Shown piece by piece: positions 17,185-26,800 of a DNA stretch of 64,000 nt. A model generated the notes under the pieces. The model was given only the letters and a program-made list of their open reading frames with translations, made no database searches and was not told where the DNA came from. This DNA is from CAMEON01 sp045128275 (lineage in GTDB: Bacteria > Bacillota > Clostridia > Oscillospirales > CAG-272): positions 3,760-67,759 of the forward strand of contig JBGVRH010000063.1 in NCBI GenBank assembly GCA_045128275.1. Direction: 5' to 3'. Within the stretch, counting starts at the first letter, position 1; every line of letters starts with the position of its first letter. A program made the translations under genes and the position numbers.

Positions 17185-17904
17185 TCACTCTTCCGCTTGC
17201 CTTTTCTTCCGCATCGCCGCCGCGATCACGTCGTTCACATTGTCTTGCTTGATGGTAGCAGGATACTTCTTGACCATTTCAGCAAGCGCTGCCCTCGCAG
17301 CCCGTTCATCCTCGCTGAGCTCCACGAACAGGGCAGAGAGATCCTCGCAGGCAAGGATCCTCTCCAAAAGCCCCCGCGCGTGATCCGCCACGTTGTCCCA
17401 GCTGCCGTACAATTTCCGTACAGCCACGTCGATCATTTCATAGGTCAACGGCTTGCCGGCCATCTGTTGCTCGTACACAATACCCGCTATGTCCGACAGA
17501 TCCTTCTTGTACTGTCTTCCGGATACCAGCTTCATGGCTACAAGATACTCTGATCTGACGGTACGGATCTGGAGGACACCTGAAAAGGTTTTGTAATACT
17601 CGGAGTACTGTACGATCTTCGGGGTATACGAGGCTGTCTTTTTGAAATCATCATTGACCCAACCGTTGGGCAAGCCGAACTTATCACCCACGGCGTTGAT
17701 TGCCTCTTTCATGATCGCGGGGGAATCGTAGCTAGCGTCAATATCGTAGGAAGAGGCACGAAACCCGTAATTGATCAGCACCGACGCGCCCCCAACCAGG
17801 ATCATTTCCGCAGGTGCTCCGTGCCCTCTTTTCCGATACTCCTTGGCGAGTTCTTTCAGGTAACCTTCCAAATTTTCCTTCGTAAAAGGAATATCAATAG
17901 ACAT
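17185..17904 (-). CDS. Nucleotidyltransferase (DUF6036/AbiEii-like), candidate toxin
   Basis: This 239-residue protein starts at the ATG at 17904, with GTGAGGT upstream; the GTG 12 bases earlier is less likely. It carries the minimal nucleotidyltransferase signature: GGAS (residues 38-41), then 12 residues on DID (54-56), which would bind metal and nucleotide. C-terminal helices follow. The start overlaps the stop of the upstream HTH gene by 11 bases, so the two are translated together. Regulator-plus-nucleotidyltransferase pairs of this plan are known as type IV or MenAT/AbiE-like toxin-antitoxin modules. A deleted copy of this gene's 3' end lies at 30359-30487. Confidence 0.8.
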   Translation of the reverse strand: MSIDIPFTKENLEGYLKELAKEYRKRGHGAPAEMILVGGASVLINYGFRASSYDIDASYDSPAIMKEAINAVGDKFGLPNGWVNDDFKKTASYTPKIVQYSEYYKTFSGVLQIRTVRSEYLVAMKLVSGRQYKKDLSDIAGIVYEQQMAGKPLTYEMIDVAVRKLYGSWDNVADHARGLLERILACEDLSALFVELSEDERAARAALAEMVKKYPATIKQDNVNDVIAAAMRKKRQAEE

Positions 17905-18460
17905 TTCGGACCTCACTTTCTACAATGTTGAATCGCAAAAATTCGGGGATCGCTTCCCTCTTGCATTTTTCCTTCGCGTCCGTATCCCCGTCCAATTTTG
18001 CCAGAAGCAGAACGTCTCTTGGATACAGCGGCTCCTTCAACGAATGGGTGCGGATCTCATCATATCTGGTGCAAAGCGGAATGCCGTGGATCCTGCTCAG
18101 ATAGTCCACCATCGCCAGCAGATAGAAGGCTTCGGGATACCATCTCTTGCTCCAGTATTTGCTGATTTCATCCTTTTGCAAGGTCTCAACAATGAAATCC
18201 AGTTCATCCCGATCCTTCACAAGATGGCACACGTTACTTTTGAAAATCTCAAAATCCGGCCGCGGCTCCATAGAGTCCGTCAGAAGCTCCTCCATGGAAA
18301 CGTTCAGGATCTTTGACAGCTTATATACTGTTTCCGCCGAGCATTTCTCCAGCCTTGTTTTGCCACGCACCACCTCAGACAATGTTGTGTACGGAATACC
18401 GCTGAGCTTCGCGCACTGGTACATGGATATGTTTCTCTCTTTCAGCATGGCGTCAAGCAT
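17894..18460 (-). CDS. XRE-type regulator, candidate antitoxin of the nucleotidyltransferase
   Basis: This 188-residue protein has an N-terminal helix-turn-helix (MYQCAKLSGIPYTTLSEVVRG) and a C-terminal helical domain of about 120 residues with aromatic-rich segments (YWSKRWYPEAFYLLAMVDYL). The start is supported by AAAGGAGG. Its promoter overlaps an inverted repeat, suggesting self-repression, as usual for antitoxins. It overlaps the downstream nucleotidyltransferase gene. It could instead be only a regulator; neutralising activity is inferred from the arrangement. Confidence 0.78.
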   Translation of the reverse strand: MLDAMLKERNISMYQCAKLSGIPYTTLSEVVRGKTRLEKCSAETVYKLSKILNVSMEELLTDSMEPRPDFEIFKSNVCHLVKDRDELDFIVETLQKDEISKYWSKRWYPEAFYLLAMVDYLSRIHGIPLCTRYDEIRTHSLKEPLYPRDVLLLAKLDGDTDAKEKCKREAIPEFLRFNIVESEVRNVY

Positions 18461-18486
18461 GGAATTCGCCTCCTTTCCTTGATATT

Positions 18487-18515
18487 ATTATAACGCTTTT
18501 CCGTTATATTGTCAA
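18487..18515 (-). promoter_or_regulatory. Promoter and operator of the HTH-nucleotidyltransferase pair
   Basis: On the minus strand TTGACA (18510-18515) and TATAAT (18487-18492) are 17 bases apart. The spacer contains the inverted repeat ATAACG-GAAAAG-CGTTAT, placed where a bound repressor would block RNA polymerase. Confidence 0.75.
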
Positions 18516-18566
18516 TAGTATCGGCGGATTTTGAGAAAATTATTGTTATGTGGGAAAAAAGTATAG

Positions 18567-18671
18567 AAAAAAACCCGAACCGAACAGTAATGTATTCGAT
18601 TCAGGTCCTTTTTGTGGCGGAGATGGGGGGAAGGCCGATCATGTACACAACAGTTCCTTCTCCCCTTTGGT
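18567..18671 (-). ncRNA. Short transcription unit with tRNA-Ser 3'-like centre, copy C
   Basis: On the minus strand TTGACG (18701-18706) and TATAGT (18678-18683) are 17 bases apart. The transcript would contain TTGTGTACATGATCGGCC and CCCCCCATCTCCGCCA. It ends in a hairpin of about 12 bp (18573-18584 with 18595-18606) followed by a T-run. The plan matches copies A and B although the hairpin sequence differs, so the structure is conserved while its sequence is not. Confidence 0.45.
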
Positions 18672-18820
18672 AACCATACTATAGCAGAAAACACGGGTCG
18701 CGTCAATGATCCCCCATGCGTTACCTATACCTGTACGAAGGCGGTAGGCTTCATGTGATATTGAGAGCAAAGCTCCTTTAACAGGATACGGTCTTCATTC
18801 CAATTTTTTTCGGTTCTGTA

Positions 18821-18849
18821 TTGCATTTCCCCGTTCCCTATGCTATAAT
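18821..18849 (+). promoter_or_regulatory. Promoter of the helicase-nuclease gene
   Basis: TTGCAT (18821-18826) and TATAAT (18844-18849) are 17 bases apart, with TGC before the -10. Confidence 0.7.
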
Positions 18850-18899
18850 AAAGGGAGAGATCAAGCTTCAAAAGTCAAATTTCAACGAAGGAGTAGCGC

Positions 18900-21800
18900 A
18901 TGGATACCCAAAAGCTAAATCGTTGGGCAGAGCTGCTGCTGGACACGGGAAAACGGAATAATCTGGTCAATTTCAAGGATACCAAAACCTCGTCCGTGGA
19001 GGTTCTTTTTCCCAATACCGCCACGCTGTTTTCCAAAGCAGAGAATTCGCCTGTGTTTGAGGTATATGATCCCAAGCTGGCTGATGATAAGGATGAGCTT
19101 GAGGAGACGGACGCGTCTTTGCCTGCCGTGTTGGAGAACGTGATCACCGACGGCGCGGAGCCCATCGCGGCTCCCGAGGAGGTTTCGGACACCGAGGATC
19201 CCGCCCGAGCCGCGTATCTCCGAGAGCACATCGCAAAGGTACGTAAGCAAAGCCAGATCCTACTCTATAATTCCGCCGCCAACCCCTTGATCGCTCTTAA
19301 GAGCATCCATAAAAGAGCCGCCTCGGCTATTGAGGAAACCGGTGTCAACGTCGCTTACATGGCCTTCGGCTTTATCCATTGGAAGGAATCCGCCGATTCC
19401 CAGCCGATTTTCCGCGCGCCCATCCTCCTGGCGCCCGTTCTTTTTGAAAACGAGTCCGCTATTGAGCCCTATCAGATCCGTATGACCGAGGATGACGTCA
19501 TTGTCAACCCCACCTTCAGCTTCAAGCTCCATGCCGAATACAACGTCACGCTCCCGCCCTTGGGCGAGGAATCCTTTGAGGAATACATCGCGAAGGTGTC
19601 CGATACCGTAACTAAGCTGGGTTGGTCGGTCTCGACCGAGTGCAAGATCGGTATTTTCTCCTTCTTGAAGATCAATATGTATCAGGATCTCAAGGAAAAC
19701 GCCGAGACCATTCTGGGAAACGACAACGTCAGACGCCTGTTGGGAGAACCCGTGGAGGATAGAGAGGGCGATACCGAAAGCGGAACCGCGCCTGTGATCC
19801 ACAACATACTCGTGGATCTTCACAACGTGGTAGACGCGGATTCCAGCCAATTGGAAGCCATCCGCATGGCCAAGGAAGGCAAAAGCTTTGTCCTGCAGGG
19901 TCCTCCCGGCACCGGTAAGAGCCAGACGATCACCAACATACTCGCCGAGTGTCTCAGCGACGGCAAGAAGGTCCTGTTCGTCTCCGAAAAGCTGGCGGCT
20001 TTGAACGTCGTGTACGAAAAACTCAAGCAGGCGGGACTGGAGGAGTTCTGTCTGGAGCTGCACAGCCACAAGGCCAATAAAAAGGACGTGATCGCCGATC
20101 TTTGCCAAACCATCCGAAAAGCGCCAACTCGGGTCAAGGAGGAAGCGGCGGCGGAGATCTCCGCTAAGATCAAAGCGCAAAAGCAGCTGGACACCTATGC
20201 TGCCGAGCTGCACAAGCCCCGCCCCGTGGTGGGTAAGTCGCTGTTCCAATTGATCAGCGCCCACGCCGCCCTCAATCGCGCCGAAGATATCGACTATATA
20301 ATCCCCGAAGTGGATACCAAGGATGAGAACTATCTGAACGAGCTCTGCGCTCTGCTGGATCAGTATTCCTCCTTTATTTCCACCATCGGCTATGACTACC
20401 GAAGCCACGCATGGCTGGGCTTTTGCAAAAACGATCTTTCGCAAAGAGCCAGACTGACCCTGCAAAACGATCTTGAGATCGCTGAAAAGACCTTGCGTGC
20501 GCTTTCGGCAGTCGTTCAGAGCTTGAAGGAAGCTTACGGTCTGCCTATCGACGACCTCCGGGCGCTGTACCGTTACCATGAATTTCTTCAATTCTACAGT
20601 GAATCCGACGTCATCACTCCCTCGCTGCTCTCGGCTTCGGCGGTTCAGACCGTACAGGAGGCACTGTCCCGACTGATCCCCGCAGCGCGCGATATCGTCA
20701 CTGCCCGCGAAGCCTTATCCGCGGAATACGATTCCGAGTTATACGCCCTCGACGGCGCGGATCTCCATAAGCAGCTGACCCGCAGGTTTGACAGCATCTT
20801 TTCCCGCCTGTTCAATGGGGATTACCGCCGCATCATCCAGGACATCCGACTCTGCCGTAAGGACGGCAAAAAGGTATCCTATGCCGAAGCCGTCCGCGTC
20901 ACCAGGTTGCTCGCCGACTATCGGAGCAGTCTGGAGGAGTTCGAGACCGTCGCGCCTGCCGTGGCCTCCCACCTCGGCCCCGCTTACGTTGGCGTTGACA
21001 GTCCTTGGGAGCGGATCTCCGCGGAGGTGACTCGGCTTTCCGAGCTACTCCCTCGTATAGGCGATCTCGGTTCCCTGCCGACGGTTCCCATCGCTCTGCA
21101 CCGAGAGAATCAGGAGCGCGTTGCCGCCGCTGTCCAAAGCATATCCGAGATCCGCACCCGCGACGGAGCCATACTGGAGGCTGTCAGCGGTTGCTTCGAT
21201 CCCCTCTTCTGGGATCTGTACGGGACCCCCTTTGAAGCCGCGATCCGCAAGTGCGCGGAGTGTCCCAATAAAATGGATACTCTGGAGAACTGGTGCCGTT
21301 TCTACGATCTGCTGGTGCGCCTCCACGGTCTGAACGCGCTCACCTTTATCCACTACCTCATTGATCACGGTCTGGCCTCCCATCACGTCTCGGACATCTA
21401 CCGCCGCGCGTATTACAGCCAGCAGATCGAATCCATCATCTACATGGAGCCGTCCCTCGCGGGATTCTCCCGCATCGCGCAGGACAAGGCTGTCAGAACC
21501 TTTGCCGAAAAGGACGAGCATCAATTCGGCATCAGCCGGGCCCGCATCAAGGCCGAGCTGTCGTCCATGCGTCCTCCTTTGGATATGATGGCCGCGGGCA
21601 GTGCTACCTCGATCCTGTTGCGCGAGGGAGAGAAAAAGCGAAAGCAAAAGAGCATCCGCACGCTGCTCTCCGAGATCGGCGATCTGATCCAGGTAATCAA
21701 GCCTTGCTTCCTTATGTCCCCGCTGAGTGTCAGTACGTTTCTCAGCGCGTCGGGTATCCGCTTTGACGTGATCGTTTTTGACGAGGCATCCCAGATCTTT

Positions 21801-23579
21801 CCCCAGGATGCCGTTGGCGCGATCTACCGCGGCAAACAGCTCATCGTAGTGGGTGACTCCCGTCAGATGCCCCCCAGCAACTTCTTCAACACCACCGTGG
21901 AGGTGGAGGATACCGACGAGGAAAGCGGTGACGTTACCGACTTTGAATCCATTCTGGACATCTGCTCTACCACGTTCCCCCAGATCCGCCTGAAATGGCA
22001 TTATCGCAGCCGCTATGAACAGCTCATTTCCTTCTCCAATAAGAATTTCTACGACAACGATCTCATCACCTTCCCCTCGGTCAAGGCCGACCGCCCCTGG
22101 ATCGGCGTGGACTATCACTACGTGGACGGGACCTTCGATCACCGCTCCAAAGCCAACCACAAGGAAGCCGAGTATATCGTGGATCTGATCTACAAGAATA
22201 TCGATATGTATCCCGAGAGAAGTCTGGGTGTCGTGGCATTCAGCGTTTCCCAGCAGGATCTGATCGACAAGCTGCTCTCCAAGCGCAGACAAGCCTGTCC
22301 CGAAAGGGAATACTTCTTCCGATCAGACCGCAAGGAGCCTTTCTTCATCAAGAATCTGGAGACTGTGCAGGGTGACGAGCGGGATACCGTTATTTTCAGC
22401 GTAGGCTACGCCAAGGACGCGCAGGGTAAGCTCCTGCACAATTTCGGTCCCTTGAACCGCGCGGGCGGCGAACGGCGGCTGAACGTGGCGGTGACCCGAG
22501 CCAAGATCAACGTGCAGTTGGTTTCGTCGTTGCACCATACCGACATTGATCTCAACCGCACCAAGGCTGACGGAGCCCGACTGCTGAAAGAGTATCTGGA
22601 TTATGCCGAAAACGGCCCCGACGCGCTGCTGCGCTCCATCACGCTTCCCGAAAACGACAGCTTCGACTCCTCCTTCGAGCAGGAGGTCTGCCAATTCCTG
22701 CGAGGCCACGGTTACACGGTAGATACACAGGTCGGCTGCTCGGGCTTCCGCATTGATCTGGGTCTGCGTCTGCCCGACAGCTCGGATTACGTGCTGGCCA
22801 TCGAATGTGACGGTGCCTCCTATCACGCCTCGCATAACGCCCGCGACCGTGACCGCTTACGGCAGGAGATCCTGGAACGCATGGGATGGCGATTCTACCG
22901 CATTTGGTCCACGGATTGGTTCAAAAACAAGCGAACCGAACAGGAACGCCTCCTTACAGCCGTTGCCGATGCCATTCACGCCCCGAAAAATTCTCCTCCT
23001 CCACCGTCTCACACCGTTGACCCAGAGCCGACCTTCGATCTCCCCGCCGAGGTCAAGCATTTTGAGTTTCCCGTCTATAAGGAGGTCAGCGTAACGGATA
23101 TCTACTATAGCACGGGATGCTCTTATCTGGAGGCTGTCCTGAAGGTTCTCAAAACCGAGGCCCCCCTTTCCGAGGAATGGCTGCTCAAGCGTTCGGTGGA
23201 GATATTCGACCGTGAAAAGGTCACCAGCGTCGTCATTACGGAGTATCGGGAGGCCATGACGGGTCACCAGCGACAGGGCATCGCGATCCGAGACGGATTT
23301 CTCTATCTCCAAGGGCAAACCAACTATCAGCTTCGTGTACCCGCTCCCAACAGACCTCCGCGAGAGATCCGGCACATTGCCCTTGAGGAGCTGGCCGCAG
23401 GTATGTACGAGATCATCCGTCAGAACATCTCGCTGGACAAGACGAGTCTCTTCCACTTGCTTGCCGGCAAGCTCAGCTTTACCCGCGCGGGCAACGCAAT
23501 CCAGGAACGGTTGGAGCGGGCGCTGTCCCAATTGCGTAGCGTGGTAGATATTTCGGGCGATACGATCTCGCTGAAATAG
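18900..23579 (+). CDS. DUF4011 - superfamily 1 helicase - Vsr/DUF559-like nuclease - DUF3320 protein (Hhe-type defence)
   Basis: This 1,559-residue protein starts with AAGGAG 9 bases upstream. The N-terminal 300 residues match the DUF4011 pattern (LNRWAELLLDTGKRNNLVNF). A split SF1 helicase follows: Walker A GPPGTGKS (334-341), Walker B FDEASQIFPQDA (about 960), GDSRQMPP, VQGDERDTVIFSVGY and LNVAVTRAK. A nuclease domain of the Vsr/DUF559 kind lies at about 1255-1370 (GFRIDLGLRLPD, AIECDGASYH, RDRDRLRQEILERMGWRFYR), with the expected D-x(n)-ExD-type acidic residues. A DUF3320-like tail follows near 1400. The same domain order has been reported for the single-gene antiphage system Hhe. The gene has its own promoter and terminator and sits next to a toxin-antitoxin-like pair. 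Confidence 0.88.
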   Translation: MDTQKLNRWAELLLDTGKRNNLVNFKDTKTSSVEVLFPNTATLFSKAENSPVFEVYDPKLADDKDELEETDASLPAVLENVITDGAEPIAAPEEVSDTEDPARAAYLREHIAKVRKQSQILLYNSAANPLIALKSIHKRAASAIEETGVNVAYMAFGFIHWKESADSQPIFRAPILLAPVLFENESAIEPYQIRMTEDDVIVNPTFSFKLHAEYNVTLPPLGEESFEEYIAKVSDTVTKLGWSVSTECKIGIFSFLKINMYQDLKENAETILGNDNVRRLLGEPVEDREGDTESGTAPVIHNILVDLHNVVDADSSQLEAIRMAKEGKSFVLQGPPGTGKSQTITNILAECLSDGKKVLFVSEKLAALNVVYEKLKQAGLEEFCLELHSHKANKKDVIADLCQTIRKAPTRVKEEAAAEISAKIKAQKQLDTYAAELHKPRPVVGKSLFQLISAHAALNRAEDIDYIIPEVDTKDENYLNELCALLDQYSSFISTIGYDYRSHAWLGFCKNDLSQRARLTLQNDLEIAEKTLRALSAVVQSLKEAYGLPIDDLRALYRYHEFLQFYSESDVITPSLLSASAVQTVQEALSRLIPAARDIVTAREALSAEYDSELYALDGADLHKQLTRRFDSIFSRLFNGDYRRIIQDIRLCRKDGKKVSYAEAVRVTRLLADYRSSLEEFETVAPAVASHLGPAYVGVDSPWERISAEVTRLSELLPRIGDLGSLPTVPIALHRENQERVAAAVQSISEIRTRDGAILEAVSGCFDPLFWDLYGTPFEAAIRKCAECPNKMDTLENWCRFYDLLVRLHGLNALTFIHYLIDHGLASHHVSDIYRRAYYSQQIESIIYMEPSLAGFSRIAQDKAVRTFAEKDEHQFGISRARIKAELSSMRPPLDMMAAGSATSILLREGEKKRKQKSIRTLLSEIGDLIQVIKPCFLMSPLSVSTFLSASGIRFDVIVFDEASQIFPQDAVGAIYRGKQLIVVGDSRQMPPSNFFNTTVEVEDTDEESGDVTDFESILDICSTTFPQIRLKWHYRSRYEQLISFSNKNFYDNDLITFPSVKADRPWIGVDYHYVDGTFDHRSKANHKEAEYIVDLIYKNIDMYPERSLGVVAFSVSQQDLIDKLLSKRRQACPEREYFFRSDRKEPFFIKNLETVQGDERDTVIFSVGYAKDAQGKLLHNFGPLNRAGGERRLNVAVTRAKINVQLVSSLHHTDIDLNRTKADGARLLKEYLDYAENGPDALLRSITLPENDSFDSSFEQEVCQFLRGHGYTVDTQVGCSGFRIDLGLRLPDSSDYVLAIECDGASYHASHNARDRDRLRQEILERMGWRFYRIWSTDWFKNKRTEQERLLTAVADAIHAPKNSPPPPSHTVDPEPTFDLPAEVKHFEFPVYKEVSVTDIYYSTGCSYLEAVLKVLKTEAPLSEEWLLKRSVEIFDREKVTSVVITEYREAMTGHQRQGIAIRDGFLYLQGQTNYQLRVPAPNRPPREIRHIALEELAAGMYEIIRQNISLDKTSLFHLLAGKLSFTRAGNAIQERLERALSQLRSVVDISGDTISLK

Positions 23580-23656
23580 CTTTGCGGCTGTTTCGCGAGA
23601 CGCGGGATCGAGGCACATATCTACATCGTATATACATAGGGTAATTACATATAGGA

Positions 23657-23680
23657 AAAAGCACCGCGCGCGGTGCTTTT
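23657..23680. terminator. Perfect palindromic terminator
   Basis: A 24-bp perfect palindrome (AAAAGCACCGCG/CGCGGTGCTTTT) acts on either strand. It closes the helicase gene. On the minus strand it also follows a tRNA-Ser 3'-like fragment at about 23685-23697 (CATCTCCGCTAACAG), a possible fourth, decayed member of the short-unit family. Confidence 0.8.
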
Positions 23681-23849
23681 CTGTTAGCGGAGATGGAGAT
23701 AACGGTCATGTACACAGCCAAAACTCTTTCGCGGTATAACCTACGGCATCATAAAACCGCGGCCATCCCCCATCCCACGGACAGGAGGACAGCCACGGTC
23801 TCATACCCAAACGGCCGATCATTCTCGGTCATTCACATAGAGCGGTCCA
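23681..23849. other. Intergenic region with tRNA-Ser 3'-like fragment
   Basis: It contains GCGGAGATGGAGAT and GGTCATGTACACAGCC, echoing the centre of the short units at 17003, 18567 and 30177. No convincing minus-strand promoter is present. Nothing else is recognised. Confidence 0.4.
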
Positions 23850-26800
23850 TCAACGCTCTTTTTTCTTTTTCAGAGTCACCGCTCCCGCCACCGCGCAAAG
23901 GATGGCCGCGCAGGAGACCGTCACGGATCCACAGCCGCCCTTGGGCTTTTCGGTGTCGAACTCGGTCTCGCTGTCGGGGGTAGGATCGGCGGTGGTATCG
24001 GTGTCAGGCGCTGAGGTTTCCGACTCCGCGGGCTCGGTAGGCGTGCTCGTATCGGGCTCGGCGGTGTCGGGATCGGCAGGCTCGGTGGGAGTCGTGTCCA
24101 CCTCGGTGTCGGCGGGCGTGTCCGCCTCCACGGCCTCCCAGACCGCCGTCAGGGTGACGTCGGCGGCGGGCATGGCGAAGTCAGACAGCTCCACCGTGTT
24201 CCCCTCGGAGTCGGCCCAGCCTTTGAAGGTATAGCCCTCGCGGGTGGGAGTCTTGATGGCGCTCAGGTCAGGGGTCTCGCCCTTGCGGAGCACCTGCGCC
24301 GCGGGGGTACCCGTACCGCCCGCGCCGTTGAAGATCAGGGCGTAGACCTCGGCCTTCAGGGGGAGCTTGTCGGTCATGGTCAGCTGGCCCGACTCGGAGA
24401 GGGTGACGTTATCCAGACTCATGGCGGAGTTGTAGCCTGCCAGGGTGAGGATGGCCGCCCCCAAAGGCTCCTTGTCGGTATGGTCGATGATCAGCTCGCC
24501 GTCCAGCCAGAAGCGGATGTGACCGCCCTCGTAGGACAGGCCGAACTGGTACCACTTGCCGTTCTCCAGGGCATAGCTCTTGTTGAACAGCACCGAGGGG
24601 ACACCGTTCTTGAATTTGCGGAGCTGGATATACTTCAGCACGGTGTTGTACTCCACGAAATACTGGGTGTTGGAGTCCACGCGGCAGAAGCTGATACCCA
24701 CGTTGCCGTCCACGGAGGAGGTGACCTCGTCCACGCGTACGTGGAAGCGGAGATCAAAGGCATCGGTCATGTCGTCCAGCTGGAGCTTGTAGGAGCCCGA
24801 GCCGTTGGGATGGCTGATAAAGGAATTGCCCTCCTCGGTTTTGGTTTCCCAGCCTGTATAGTCGAAGGTGGGGGCAACGGGCTTCTCGAAGGTCTCCTCA
24901 AAGGTCTCGGGGAAGGTGACCTTGTCGCTGCGGATGGCGGCGTTGTCCACCGTCAGCTCACCCGCCTCGGACAGCTCGGCTCCGATGCAGAGGCTTGCGG
25001 GGGCGGTGACCGTAAAGGTCAGGGAGAGCTTCTTAGTCTCGCCCTTGGGGATATCCAGGGTAGCCACGGTGGCTCCGCTGACCGCGTCGCGGACGAAGAG
25101 CTGACCCTTACCCGACACGAGGTCGGTGTCCATGGAGAAGGTGTGCTCGCCCATGCCGAGATGGAGGCCTTCGTATAGAGAAGCCACGCCCGTCAGCTTG
25201 CCACGGTGTGCTCTACCCTCGCCCACAGACTCCACCGCGCCGTCCTCGCCCAGAGTCCAGCTCCAGTTGGACAGGCCCGTGGTCCAGCCGTTCTTGCCCT
25301 TCTTGCGCTCGAAGTCGCCGTTGACAAAGTTGGATGCCGAGGTGATGCCGCAGTCGGTCAGCACGTCGGTGGCTTGGATGCACTCCAGGGTACATTGGGA
25401 ATTATACTTGTTTTTCAGGATGCGGACCTGCTTGACGGGGGAGTAGTCGTCGGTCTCGGTGTTGTCAAAGCCTGTCTTGCCGTAGTAGGGGTTATCGGGC
25501 CAGGCACCCACCGAATAGCTGCCCGACAGGACGTTATCGGTGACCGTGATGTCCTTGATCTCCTGCAGGGACTGATCGGGAGCGTCGGTACCCCAGGGAA
25601 TAAAGGTGATGCCGTGACCGCCGAAGATGTTGCTGTGAAGGACGGTGATATCCTCGATGCAGTTGTCTCCGCCGGGGTTGGGATGCCACCACACCAGACC
25701 GCGGGGGTCGTTATAGGTAGAGCAGAGGGTGATGGCGTCGTCGTTGGAGTAGAAGGTGAAGCGGTCGATGATGACGTGCTTGGTGCCGATGGTGCAGGCC
25801 ACGCCGTCGCCCGAGGCGCAGGTGACCTCACGGACAGTGAGGCCGCCGATATAGGCGTTCTCGCAGTCGCGGAGGTTGAAGTTGTAGTTGTTGGTGCGGA
25901 GCAGGGTGATGTTGTTGACCTCGATGTTCTCGCATTGGAAGAAGCCCACGGGAATGACGTGGAGGCGGTTCTCACAGCCCGTCCAGATGGTGGCGCCGCT
26001 GACGCTGTCCAGATTCTCGCCGCCCGTATCCACCGAGCGGATGATGCCGCCGCCCGTCAGCTTGATGTTCTCGACCCCGTCGCCCTGGATCAGGGGGAGG
26101 TTATGGCAGGAGCAGGCGTGGGTCCAGTTGACACCCGGGATCACAATATCGTGGCCGTAGACGATATCATACTGATAATCCGCCACGCGGGGGGACTGCC
26201 ACAGCACGGCCCCCTCCTCGATACGCAGCTCCACGTTGTCCTTCATCTTGATATTGGTGATGACGTAACGACGGCCGTAGAAGGAGTCGTCACCGGGGAC
26301 AATGACGGTGCCGCCGCCCTGACCCGAGACAGAGTCGATGGCGGCCTGGATCTTGGCGGTATCATCGGTGAAGCCGTCACCCACGGCACCAAACTTTTCG
26401 TCGGTGACCTTGACCGAGCGGTCGGGAAGAGTGAAGGCGTAGGGGTTCTCGGTGAAGTCGGTGAAGTTCTCGATCTGGAAGCGGTCGGACACCTTCACAG
26501 GGCCATCGGGGGTCTCCACGGCGCAGATGAAGAGGGTGGAGAGATGGGTGACTACGCCGTTCTGCAGGGGGAAGGAGAAGGTGAAGTCGGTGCCGTTGGC
26601 CGTAACGGTGTGGAGGAGCTTGGCACTCTCAAGGCTTTCCGCCCAGTTGGAGATGGACAGCTCGTAGAGGTTGACCTTCGCCCCCGCGTAGGCGGCGTCC
26701 AGCTTGCCCTTGACGGTAACGGTCTCGGTATCGGCGAGGCAGGAGATCATTTCTCCCGCGTAGTCGTAGATGGCCTTCTCCCGCTCAAAGGAGATGGCGT

